This document shows positions 9,041 to 17,155 of a stretch of 64,000 bases of DNA, one piece after another. How positions within the stretch are numbered: position 1 is the first letter of the stretch; every line of letters starts with the position of its first letter. The stretch covers positions 103,270 through 167,269 of the forward strand of contig NZ_OW485604.1 of the NCBI RefSeq assembly GCF_937425535.1, given 5' to 3'. A program made the position numbers and the translations under genes. Under the pieces are notes generated by a model that did not search any database, had not been told where the DNA came from, and saw only the letters and a program-made list of their open reading frames with translations. Origin of the DNA: Rhodovastum atsumiense. Lineage in GTDB: Bacteria > Pseudomonadota > Alphaproteobacteria > Acetobacterales > Acetobacteraceae.

Positions 9041-9527
9041 AAGACCAAAATGCAAGCAATAATATTGTGGCATATTAATATAGATAATGCATGGAGCTGC
9101 GCCGTTTATCTGTAGTTTGCTTGGATATGAGCCATGTGAAATTTGGTGTCGAGAGTTTCGTGCTTAAAAAGCATTATTTTCATTTATGCCAGTCATATTA
9201 AAATTGCTCATCAAACCTATATTAACATTTCTCTTAAATCCAAACAGCAGCATGTATGTTAATACTAATCTACCTATTGGCCAAAATCCGACGGATGGTA
9301 CCACGCTGTGAGTGGCTGGACCCGCCCCTTCTCGGACGTTTACCTCCAGCCCGCCAATGTCCGGTCATAAAGGTGAAGTGGCCACATGGCCTGGGACGAC
9401 AGGTCCGGTAGCTTCGCGCCCTTCCCGGACCTTCGCGCGCTTGCCGCCACGACCCGGAAGCAGATATCACCGGATCGCTGGCCGCACGTGGACGCCTCCT
9501 CCCGTGCCACCACGCCTGGGACGTTGC
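9041..9527. other. AT-rich intergenic region after the relaxase gene
   Basis: The first 260 bases are strikingly AT-rich compared with both sides and contain a short hairpin (TGCTT-AAA-AAGCA near 9160) followed by T-rich DNA, a weak terminator candidate. The remaining part is GC-rich and has no convincing gene. Around 9325-9365 it contains a degenerate motif that is repeated near 16330-16375 (CCCTTCTCGGAC ... CCCGCCAA.GTCCGGT). The region could hold the oriT or replication sites, but no iterons or nic sequence can be identified by eye. Confidence 0.4.
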
Positions 9528-11285
9528 TCAGATGTCGATCACCACATCCCCCTGTGGCCAAGAGCAGCAGATCAGGACATTTCCCTCCGCTGGTGAATCG
9601 AGCGGATCAAGCTGGTAGGCGACGGACCCGGAGACCAGTCCGCTCTCGCAGTTGTGGCAGACGCCGGTCCGGCACGACCACCGGACGGGTACGTCGCAGG
9701 CCTCGGCCAGTTCCAAAAGGCTCTGATAGGACGCGGCGTTCCAGTGTGCGGCGATGCCACTGCGCGCGAACGACACCAGCGGACCGGTGTTGGCATCGTC
9801 CCCTGGCGGATGCGGCGATCGCGCCGGTGCGCCCACGATGCCAGGGGTCATCGACCCACCGCCGTTAAAGACCTCGGCGTTGATGCGTTCCGGCTTCATG
9901 CCGAATTCTGCAAGTGCCTGTCGCATCTCCGCCATGAAGTGGGTCGGCCCGCAGAGATAGACATCCGCGTCCCGTGGGACGCCCACCTCTTCGAAGACCG
10001 ATCGCGACAGGTGCCCGGTCGCGTCGAAATCCTCGCCCACCTCATCGCCCGGTCCTGGCCTGCTGTAACGGATATGGCTGCGACCGTGCGGGAGCGCGGG
10101 CATGAGCCGACGGACTTCGGCGGAAAACGGATGATGCTGGCGATCGCGGGCCCCGTGCAGCCACAGGACCCGCCGTGCCGACCGGACAGCCGCGAGGGCG
10201 TGTAGCATCGCCAGGACAGGTGTCGCCCCGATCCCCGCGCTGAGCAGCACCAGCGGCCGCTCTCCGGGCTGTAGAACGAAGCTGCCTCGGGGCGAACTGA
10301 CCTCGAGAACGTCGTTCACCCGGACATGGTCCCGCAGGTAGGGCCCGGCCGCTCCGTTCGGCTCGATCTTCACGCTGATCCGATAGCGCTCCGTCGAAAG
10401 GGGACCCGAAAGCGAATAGCTCCGCAACAGCGGGGGAGCGCCGGCGGCCGGCTGCAGCCGCACGACCACGTACTGGCCGGGCAGCGCCTCCGGCAGCTTC
10501 TGACCGTCCGGGCTCTGCATCGTCAGGGAACGGACATCCGCCGACTCCTGATCGATCGCGGTCACGGCGAGCCTTCGAAATCCTGGCGAAGCCCGATACG
10601 CGGCGGCTGCCGGCGCGAGGCCCGCGTTGCCGCTCCCGCTTGTCTGGCCGCGCAGCAACGCCTCGAACGATGCGCGCCACCCGGGTGAAAGCGCTTCGAT
10701 CCGCAGTGCGCGCTCCAGCCGGTCGCGCGCATGATCGGGCAAATAGAGAAGTGCGTTGATCTCTGCGACGGTCATTCGCTCCATCGCCTCTCCCACCTTG
10801 ACGATTTCGTCGCCGGCACCCACCTCGCCTTCCTGCAGGACGCGGACGTAGAATCCGGGACGTCCGCTCGATGTCAGCAGCGCCGGCATCCGTGGCTCGT
10901 TCATGCGAATGCCGACGCGATAGCAGGTCACGCGCGGCTGAGTGACCTCGAACAGCGCGCTGCCGATCCGATAACGGTCGCCGATGCACACGGCATTGTC
11001 GGGTAATCCCTCGATCGTGAAGTTCTCGCCGAACTGTCCGTGAACGAAGTCGGTTCTCCCCAGTTGCTCCTGCCAATAGCCATAGGACTCGATCTGGTAG
11101 ACGAACACCGCGCGCTGCTCGCCGCCATGTCCGGCCGTATCGCCCTGACCGTCTCCGTCCAGGTTCAACCGGCCGACCCGACAGCGGCCTCGCACCGGGT
11201 CCTTCCAGATCCCGGTATGGACAATTCGCCCCTTCCACTTGATGTCGCGCGGAAGTCCGACATTCACCGACAATAGTCGAGCCAT
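9528..11285 (-). CDS. MOSC domain - ferredoxin reductase - 2Fe-2S ferredoxin fusion
   Basis: A 585-residue three-part protein. The ATG at 11285 is preferred because GGAGGG lies 8 bases upstream; an upstream start would add a non-conserved leader. Residues 1 to about 215 are a YiiM-like MOSC domain (GQFGENFTIEGL, VTCYRVGIRM), which in relatives acts with molybdenum cofactor or on hydroxylated purine analogues. The middle third is an FAD/NAD(P)-binding reductase (LRSYSLSGP for FAD; LLSAGIGATPVLAML for the nucleotide). The last 80 residues carry a plant-type 2Fe-2S site, CRTGVCHNC plus the later VLICC. Such a fusion can pass electrons from NAD(P)H to the MOSC-bound substrate. Substrate unknown; a detoxification role would fit the efflux and oxidoreductase neighbours. 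Confidence 0.85.
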   Translation of the reverse strand: MARLLSVNVGLPRDIKWKGRIVHTGIWKDPVRGRCRVGRLNLDGDGQGDTAGHGGEQRAVFVYQIESYGYWQEQLGRTDFVHGQFGENFTIEGLPDNAVCIGDRYRIGSALFEVTQPRVTCYRVGIRMNEPRMPALLTSSGRPGFYVRVLQEGEVGAGDEIVKVGEAMERMTVAEINALLYLPDHARDRLERALRIEALSPGWRASFEALLRGQTSGSGNAGLAPAAAAYRASPGFRRLAVTAIDQESADVRSLTMQSPDGQKLPEALPGQYVVVRLQPAAGAPPLLRSYSLSGPLSTERYRISVKIEPNGAAGPYLRDHVRVNDVLEVSSPRGSFVLQPGERPLVLLSAGIGATPVLAMLHALAAVRSARRVLWLHGARDRQHHPFSAEVRRLMPALPHGRSHIRYSRPGPGDEVGEDFDATGHLSRSVFEEVGVPRDADVYLCGPTHFMAEMRQALAEFGMKPERINAEVFNGGGSMTPGIVGAPARSPHPPGDDANTGPLVSFARSGIAAHWNAASYQSLLELAEACDVPVRWSCRTGVCHNCESGLVSGSVAYQLDPLDSPAEGNVLICCSWPQGDVVIDI

Positions 11286-11451
11286 GTCGCTCTCCCTCCT
11301 GGTGATCGGAAGCCCTCCCGTCCGGGTGTCAAGGCCATCTCCCCAGAGCTGCCACCAGAACACGACCCGGTCGAACTGGCGAGCCGCAACGATTTGAAAT
11401 GGAAGGAATCGATTCTCCGAAAAGGATCACGCGGCGCGGCAGGTGCTCACC

Positions 11452-13071
11452 TTACTCGGATCCGATCCGGGCGCCTTTCTCCGCGACGGAGCGTTTCATG
11501 AGAAACACAACGAACACAAGCACGACCATGACAACGGCCAACACCCAGAACACATCGAAGTAAGCGAGCGCCGATGCCTGTTGCTGGCGCAGGTTTGCGA
11601 GCGCCTGCAAGGCCAGTTGCTGCGCGGCGACCGGATCGCCGGTCTGCTGCAGGAACGGCCCGGAAGCCTGATCAAGGAAAGAGTGTGCCGTGGCGTTGAA
11701 GGGATCGAGCGATTCACCAAGACGCAGGCTGTGGAACTGGTCACGCCGCTCCTGCATCGTCTGGGCCAGCGAGGTGCCCACGCTGCCCCCCTCGTTGCGC
11801 AGCAGGCTCAGCAAACCGACCGCCGCCCCGCGCAGCGCCACCGGCGTATAGAGATACGCCGCCACGTTGGCCGGGGCGAAGCACAGCGCCAGCCCGAGGA
11901 TCAGCACCACGCGCGGCCAGACGGCCTGCCCCGGGCTGATATCCAGGTTCATCTGCGACATCCAGTAATTTCCCGCGGCCATGGTGAGGAGACCGGCGGC
12001 GATCACCCATCGCGCATCGGTGCCGCGACCGAGCATGCGCCCCACGAGGGGCATGGCGAGGACGGCAAAGAAGCCGGCCGGTGACATGACCAGCCCGGCG
12101 CTCAGGGCATCGTAGCCGAACAGCGACTGCAGCAGGGCGGGCAACGAGGTGCTGGCGGCATACAGCACCGCATAGGCGCAAAAGATGATGATGCAGCAGG
12201 CGATGAAATTCCGCTCCCCCAGGGGCCGGAAATTGACCACCGGGCTCGGATGGCGCAGTTCCCAGACGACCAGCCCGGCCAGGCCCGCGGCGAACAGGAC
12301 CGCCAGTGTCTGCACCCGCCAGAACGGATCCCCCAGCCAGTCCCATTCCTGGCCCTTGCTGAGCATCACCTCCCAGCAGACAATGACGACGACCAGCAGC
12401 GACAGGCCGATGCCGTCGAAGCTGAACGGGCGCTTCCGCAGTTCCTTGCGCTGTGCCGTGAGGTAATCGGGATCGCGGAGGGTGATGGCACAGGCTCCCA
12501 GGGCCAGCAGGCCGACCGGGACGTTGATCCAGAACACCCATCGCCAGGAATAGCTGTCGGTGATCCACCCGCCGAGCGTCGGGCCGACCACGGGCGCGAT
12601 CAGCGCGGCCAGGCCGAACAGCGTCATGGCCATGCCCTGCCGCTCCACCGGGAAGGCGTCCAGCAGCACGCCCTGGCTCGACGGCTGCAAACCCCCACCG
12701 GCAAGACCCTGGAGCACGCGGAACAGGATCAGTTGCCCGAGCCCGGTGGCCATGCCGCAAAGCCCCGAGGCGAGGGTGAACACGGCGATCGAAAGCAGGA
12801 AGTAAGTGCGGCGCCCGAGATGCGCGATCAACCAGCCGGTGATCGGCAGGATGATCGCGTTGGCGGCAAGGTAGCTGGTGATGACCCATTCACCGTCATC
12901 GACCGTCGCCGACAGCCCGCCCGCGATATAGCGCAGCGCCACGACCGCGATCGTGGTGTCGAGCACCTCCATGAAGGTCGGCACCACGACGGCGGCGGCG
13001 ACGATCCAGGGGTTCACCCCCTGGCGGGGCCGGGAATCCCGCAGGGCCGGCGATAGGGTTGCCCCGCTCAT
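11452..13071 (-). CDS. emrB: EmrB-type multidrug exporter (MFS, DHA2, 14 TM)
   Basis: Proton-driven inner-membrane drug transporter that works with the EmrA adaptor. The 539-residue length and about 14 hydrophobic segments fit the DHA2 branch. The first helix carries FMEVLDTTIAVVAL, the loop after helix 2 has the MFS motif GWLIAHLGRRTYFLLS, and helix 5 has the antiporter motif region GPTLGGWITDSYSWRWVFWI. The start codon overlaps the emrA stop (ATGA), so the two are translated together. No outer-membrane partner gene is adjacent, so a TolC-like protein from elsewhere would be needed. Confidence 0.92.
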   Translation of the reverse strand: MSGATLSPALRDSRPRQGVNPWIVAAAVVVPTFMEVLDTTIAVVALRYIAGGLSATVDDGEWVITSYLAANAIILPITGWLIAHLGRRTYFLLSIAVFTLASGLCGMATGLGQLILFRVLQGLAGGGLQPSSQGVLLDAFPVERQGMAMTLFGLAALIAPVVGPTLGGWITDSYSWRWVFWINVPVGLLALGACAITLRDPDYLTAQRKELRKRPFSFDGIGLSLLVVVIVCWEVMLSKGQEWDWLGDPFWRVQTLAVLFAAGLAGLVVWELRHPSPVVNFRPLGERNFIACCIIIFCAYAVLYAASTSLPALLQSLFGYDALSAGLVMSPAGFFAVLAMPLVGRMLGRGTDARWVIAAGLLTMAAGNYWMSQMNLDISPGQAVWPRVVLILGLALCFAPANVAAYLYTPVALRGAAVGLLSLLRNEGGSVGTSLAQTMQERRDQFHSLRLGESLDPFNATAHSFLDQASGPFLQQTGDPVAAQQLALQALANLRQQQASALAYFDVFWVLAVVMVVLVFVVFLMKRSVAEKGARIGSE

Positions 13072-14606
13072 TTCCCCGGGTCCGCCCCGCCGGCAGCCGG
13101 ACCGCCCCCCGGGGAGCGCGCGGAAAAGGCCTGCAGGAACTTCCCGGCATCGGGTCCGGTTGGCGGTTCGTTGATGTGGACGGAGGGAACCACCGAGGTG
13201 CCGATGAACAGGGGCGTCCGGTCGGCATGGTAATCGACCAGTTCAATCCGCACCGGCAGGCGCTGGACCACCTTGACGAAATTGCCCGTGGCGTTCTGGG
13301 GCGGCAGCAAGGCCAGGGTCGATCCGGTTCCCATGGTGAAGCCGGAGACCCGGCCCTTGAAAATATGCGTGCCGCCGTACATGTCGGTCCGCAATTCGAC
13401 CGGCTGGCCGATGCGCAGGTCGCGCAACTGGGTTTCCTTGAAGTTGGCGTCCACCCAGATTTCATCGAGCGAGCGGATCGCCATCAGGTTCTGGCCGACC
13501 TGGACATAGTTGCCCGCATTGACGTTGCGCCGCGTGACGACGCCGTCAAGTTCCGCCGTAATATCGCAGTAGCGCAGATCCAGTTCGGCCTGCGCCAGAT
13601 CGCGCCTCGCGGCTTCGAGTTTCGCTTCCGCCTGTTTGACCGCCGGCGCGTTCGCCGTGAACCGCGCGAACGTCCTGTCGATGTCGCCCAGGCTTTCGAA
13701 TTCGTCGAGCATGGCTTTCGGACTTTGGCCGAACGCGTGCACGATGCCGAGCTGGGCGGCGCTCTGGATAAGCTCCGCCTGTGCCTGCAGGACGGCCGAA
13801 AAGGTCTCGTCGAGATCGGGCGGCACCTGGCCAAGGTCGCCGCCCCCCTCGGGTTGGGCCGGCAAGCCGAGCGAGACGCGGATCTGGTGGACTTCGGCCA
13901 GGGTCTGGGCAAGGTCGGCCCCCGCCTTCGTCACCTCTGCCTGCCGCTCGTCATAGACCGCGCGCGGCACGTCGGCCCGGCCGACGAGCTGCTGCGCCCG
14001 ATCAAATTCCACCTGCGCCAGCGCCAATGCGGCCTTGCCCTTGTTGACGGCGGCGATCCGCGCGTGCAGCAGGGCGACCTGACCCTCGACATCCTGCACG
14101 GAGCGTTGCAGGTTCCAGCGTCGGCTCCTTGCCTGCGCCTCGACCGCGCGCACCGCCGCGGTGGCGGCCTGCAGATCCGCTTTGGCGGTATCGACCGCGG
14201 CCTGCTTCCCGGAGACCGCGATCCGGTACGGCTCCTTGTCCAGTTCGGCGAGGAGATCACCCTTGTGTACACGGTTGTTGTCGTCCACCAGGACGCGGGA
14301 AACCTGTCCCCCCACGCGGGGCGCAACGAAGGTCACGTGCCCGTTCACAAACGCGTCGTCCGTCGAGACGGTATTGAGCATCTCCCTGATCCACGGGAGG
14401 CCGGTGACGAGGAGTCCTGCCAGCACGGCAACACCGAGCACAGCGGCCAGCAGCTTTCGCTTCGGCCCGGCCTTCCAGGCCTCTGGCGGCATACGGCGCA
14501 TTGTCGGCAGCGTTTCGGCGGAACGCGTGCCGGCGGCAGCCGCAGCATCCTGGTTCGCCATTGATGGCAGATTGGTCGAACCCGCCTCATTGCCTTGCTC
14601 GGTCAT
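13068..14606 (-). CDS. emrA: EmrA-type membrane fusion protein
   Basis: Periplasmic adaptor of the HlyD/EmrA family. The ATG at 14606 gives 512 residues; the frame is open further upstream, but that extension does not look conserved. A cytoplasmic N-terminus of about 50 residues is followed by one membrane helix (about 51-72). The family signature STDDAFVNGHV then begins the lipoyl-like domain (APRVGGQVSRVLVDDNNRVHKGDLL). A long alpha-helical hairpin follows (about 130-340), and then the second half of the beta barrel (DLRYCDITAELDGVVTRR). It precedes emrB with a four-base overlap. The gene is divergent from the oxidoreductase gene at 15039. Confidence 0.9.
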   Translation of the reverse strand: MTEQGNEAGSTNLPSMANQDAAAAAGTRSAETLPTMRRMPPEAWKAGPKRKLLAAVLGVAVLAGLLVTGLPWIREMLNTVSTDDAFVNGHVTFVAPRVGGQVSRVLVDDNNRVHKGDLLAELDKEPYRIAVSGKQAAVDTAKADLQAATAAVRAVEAQARSRRWNLQRSVQDVEGQVALLHARIAAVNKGKAALALAQVEFDRAQQLVGRADVPRAVYDERQAEVTKAGADLAQTLAEVHQIRVSLGLPAQPEGGGDLGQVPPDLDETFSAVLQAQAELIQSAAQLGIVHAFGQSPKAMLDEFESLGDIDRTFARFTANAPAVKQAEAKLEAARRDLAQAELDLRYCDITAELDGVVTRRNVNAGNYVQVGQNLMAIRSLDEIWVDANFKETQLRDLRIGQPVELRTDMYGGTHIFKGRVSGFTMGTGSTLALLPPQNATGNFVKVVQRLPVRIELVDYHADRTPLFIGTSVVPSVHINEPPTGPDAGKFLQAFSARSPGGGPAAGGADPGK

Positions 14607-15038
14607 GTCAGGTACCCGTTGCAATCGGACGCAGTGGGCAGCATCGAATTTCCCCCACGCGTCCTGGCCAGGAAGATAGCCCGGCCGTCCGCATAGAGCC
14701 TGCGCACTCCAGCCAGCTTCGCCGAAGGGGAAGTTCATCCCCAGCGTGCCGGACGGCAGCCTGCCGGTCACGAGGATGTCGCCGGTCTGGGCAAGGACCC
14801 GCAACAATAAATCGCGATCCAATCTGGCCGACTGCAACTTATAATGCACAGTAATATGAAATCATGGCAAAAATCATGACTTGCACCCAGGGGGCGACGA
14901 TTGTGGAAGGTATTTGACACTACTCGCAGTGGATGGGCGTCAATAAGCTGGTTGGAGGGGTTGCCGTCTCACCCGCGCAACATTCGGGAGGACGCAATCA
15001 GGCCCGTTTCGGGTCTCCGGCCTTCGGAGGGGGAAACC
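14607..15038. promoter_or_regulatory. Divergent control region between emrA and the oxidoreductase gene
   Basis: About 430 bases separate the two divergent operons. Around 14858-14882 a short AT-rich dyad occurs (TCATG GCAAAAAT CATGA), which could be an operator for a local regulator. Towards the rightward gene a TTGACA at about 14915 lies in good position for a -35 box, but the -10 partner is weak. No regulator gene of the MarR or TetR type is present nearby. Confidence 0.35.
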
Positions 15039-15794
15039 ATGAAGATTGTCGTCAACGGCGGCACCGGCCTGATCGGCTCAAAGACAGTCCTCATTCTGCG
15101 TCAGGGCGGCCACGAAGTGATCGCCGCCTCGCCCAGGAGCGGCGTCAACAGCATCACCGGCGAGGGGCTCAACCAGGCCATGGCCGGCGCGCAGGTTGTC
15201 ATCGATCTCGCCAATTCACCTTCTTTCGAGGACAAGGCGGTGCTCGAATTTTTCGAAACCTCTACCCGTAACCTGCGGGCGGTCGAGGTCGTGGCCCGCG
15301 TCCGGCACCATGTCGCGCTCTCCATCGTCGGAGCCGACCGGACGCCCGATAACGGCTATTTCCGCGCCAAGGTCGTCCAGGAGAAGCAGATTGTCGCCTC
15401 CAGCATCCCCTACACCATCGTCCGCTCGACGCAGTTCCTGGAATTCCTCGGTGCCATTGCGGATTCGGGTGCGGATGCCAATGTGGTCAGGATTGCGCCC
15501 GGCCTGTTCCAGCCCATTGCAGCCGACGACGTTGCTGCCATTGTCGCCGAGGTGGCGCTCGCGCCGCCGCGAAACGGCATCGTCGAGATCGCCGGTCCGG
15601 AGCGGGCGCCGTTCAACGAATTCGTCGTCCGCTATCTGAAGGCGGTCGACGACCCGCGTGAAGTCGTGAGCGACCCGGAGGCCAGGTACTTCGGCGGCCG
15701 GGTCGAGGAGCATTCGCTGGTGCCGTTGGGCGAGGCGCGCCTCGGCCGCATCGGTTTCGACGAATGGCTCCGCCGCTCACAGGCCGCAGCCTGA
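15039..15794 (+). CDS. NmrA-like NAD(P)-binding oxidoreductase (atypical SDR)
   Basis: A 251-residue Rossmann protein. The ATG at 15039 is preceded by GGAGGGGG. The N-terminus has the nucleotide-binding motif NGGTGLIGSKTV (residues about 6-17). Later segments (HVALSIVGADR, YFRAKVVQEKQI, YTIVRSTQFLEF) match the NAD(P)H-sensing atypical SDR group, in which the usual catalytic YxxxK is not conserved in the normal form. Members often reduce quinones or sense NADP. The secreted cupin gene follows 32 bases downstream, so the two form a small operon. Confidence 0.85.
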   Translation: MKIVVNGGTGLIGSKTVLILRQGGHEVIAASPRSGVNSITGEGLNQAMAGAQVVIDLANSPSFEDKAVLEFFETSTRNLRAVEVVARVRHHVALSIVGADRTPDNGYFRAKVVQEKQIVASSIPYTIVRSTQFLEFLGAIADSGADANVVRIAPGLFQPIAADDVAAIVAEVALAPPRNGIVEIAGPERAPFNEFVVRYLKAVDDPREVVSDPEARYFGGRVEEHSLVPLGEARLGRIGFDEWLRRSQAAA

Positions 15795-15826
15795 TCCCGC
15801 ATCCGCCAATCAAAGGAGAGGGTTCC

Positions 15827-16246
15827 ATGAAACGCATCGTCGGTGCACTGCTTGTCGCCACCCTGCCGCTCGGCGGCGCCCTCGCCGATACGCCGAAGTC
15901 GAAGAACGCCACGGTGACCCTCGTCTACCAGCACGAGTTGTCGAACGTTCCCGGCAAGAGCATCAAGGGCGTGCTCGTCGAATACGGGCCGGGCGGCTAC
16001 TCCCCTGGTCACACGCATCCTCAATCCGCCTTCATCTACGCGACCGCGCTTGATGGGACGATCCGCAGTCAGGTCAACGACGGACCGGTGAGCACCTACA
16101 ATGCCGGCCAGAGCTTCTCCGAGCTGCCCGGCGACCGCCACGGCATCAGCGCCAACGCCAGCCAGACGAAGCCAGCAAGGCTTCTTGCAGTGTTCGTGGT
16201 CGATACGAACGAGACGAAACTGACGATTCCATTTGAAAATGAATAA
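15827..16246 (+). CDS. Secreted cupin-domain protein
   Basis: 139 residues starting at an ATG with AGGAGAG upstream. A cleavable signal peptide is clear (MKRIVGALLVATLPLGGALA, then DTPK). The mature part is one cupin fold: the metal-binding motif appears as GGYSPGHTHPQSAFIY with two His, followed by the second half ending in GDRHGISAN with a further His. Small periplasmic cupins of this kind are usually metal-binding enzymes or binding proteins of unknown substrate. It is co-directional with, and close to, the NmrA-like gene. Confidence 0.85.
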   Translation: MKRIVGALLVATLPLGGALADTPKSKNATVTLVYQHELSNVPGKSIKGVLVEYGPGGYSPGHTHPQSAFIYATALDGTIRSQVNDGPVSTYNAGQSFSELPGDRHGISANASQTKPARLLAVFVVDTNETKLTIPFENE

Positions 16247-16501
16247 AAGCGTCCCGCTCCTGTTGGGAGCTTGGGGTTTGAAGCAATGTCGCTTTTTGAT
16301 GCCCTGTGGCCGAAACTGTCTGCCCGCTACCGACCCTTCTCGGACCTTCAAGCCCGGCCCGCCAAAGTCCGGTGTTGGCACGAAGCCATCGATCCTGTGA
16401 CCCAGCGCGTATCTCAGCGCATGTGCTAACCGTGTAGGGAACAATGATGTGCTTGGCGCGATCAGGTTGCTGTAATGCCGCGGCAGGCACGGGAGATTGA
16501 G
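16247..16501. other. Intergenic region with a repeated degenerate motif
   Basis: No gene is seen. A hairpin (GCTCC-TGTTG-GGAGC near 16257) directly follows the cupin gene and could be a weak terminator, although no T-run follows. At about 16330-16375 there is the second copy of the degenerate motif also found near 9325-9365. Confidence 0.4.
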
Positions 16502-16882
16502 ATGGAAAATCGCGGGATAAGGGCTGCGCTCGAACGCCACTGGGCCGCATCCGATTCGAACGACTTTGTGGTCGAGCATGAGATTTACAGCGAGGATGCG
16601 GTGCTCCACTATCCGCAGTCAGGTGAACGCATTCGCGGCCGCGGCAAGATTCAAGAGAGCAGAACGGTGCAGCCGAACGAGAAGCGCTTCGCCGTCCAGC
16701 GGATCATCGGCGACGGCGACCTCTGGGTTACCGAATTTGTGCTCAGCTATGATGGCGTGCCGTCTTACACCGTGAGCATCATGGAATTCAGCGACGGAAA
16801 GGTCGCCCGCGAAACGCAGTATTTTGGCGATCCGTTTAAGCCCGGGCTGTCTCGGGCGCATCTGGTCGAATTGAATGATTGA
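16502..16882 (+). CDS. SnoaL/NTF2-like small protein
   Basis: 126 residues from the ATG at 16502, preceded by GGGAGATTGAG. An ATG at 16475 in the same frame is possible but adds residues without family character. The sequence has the cone-shaped NTF2 pattern: an N-terminal helix (ALERHWAASDSNDFVVEHEIYSEDAVLHYP), the strand-rich middle with ERIRGRGKIQE, and the closing strands VTEFVLSYDGVPSYTVSIMEF and KVARETQYFGDPF. Proteins of this group are often isomerases, hydrolases or stress proteins of unknown substrate; the call cannot go further. Confidence 0.8.
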   Translation: MENRGIRAALERHWAASDSNDFVVEHEIYSEDAVLHYPQSGERIRGRGKIQESRTVQPNEKRFAVQRIIGDGDLWVTEFVLSYDGVPSYTVSIMEFSDGKVARETQYFGDPFKPGLSRAHLVELND

Positions 16883-17101
16883 ACGTGGCTCTTGCTTCTT
16901 AAAGGGCAGAGAGAGGGGCGGAGGAATTTGATCGAGTGTCGGCTTCTGGCCAAAGCCTGCCGGTGGCTGCTGCCAGGTCGAGCCTCTGAATGTCCGCTTT
17001 GGGAGGAGGAGTGGCCGATCTCCGCACCGTGGATGGACCGCCGCTCTCCACCCATAGCGGCTCCTGGCACTGGGCACCATCCGTCAGATTTTGACCACGA
17101 C
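16883..17101. other. Gap without a recognised gene
   Basis: Between the NTF2-like gene and the terminator of the convergent traG gene. The short frames here are Ser/Arg/Pro-rich and unconvincing. Confidence 0.4.
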
Positions 17102-17151
17102 AAAAAGGCAAATTGATACGCTTGAAATTTCGATCATCATCCAATTTGCCT
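17102..17151 (-). terminator. Rho-independent terminator after traG
   Basis: Read on the - strand, AGGCAAATTGG and CAATTTGCCT form a stem of about ten base pairs around a 25-base loop, directly followed by TTTTTG. It begins five bases after the traG stop codon. Confidence 0.7.
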
Positions 17152-17155
17152 CTCT

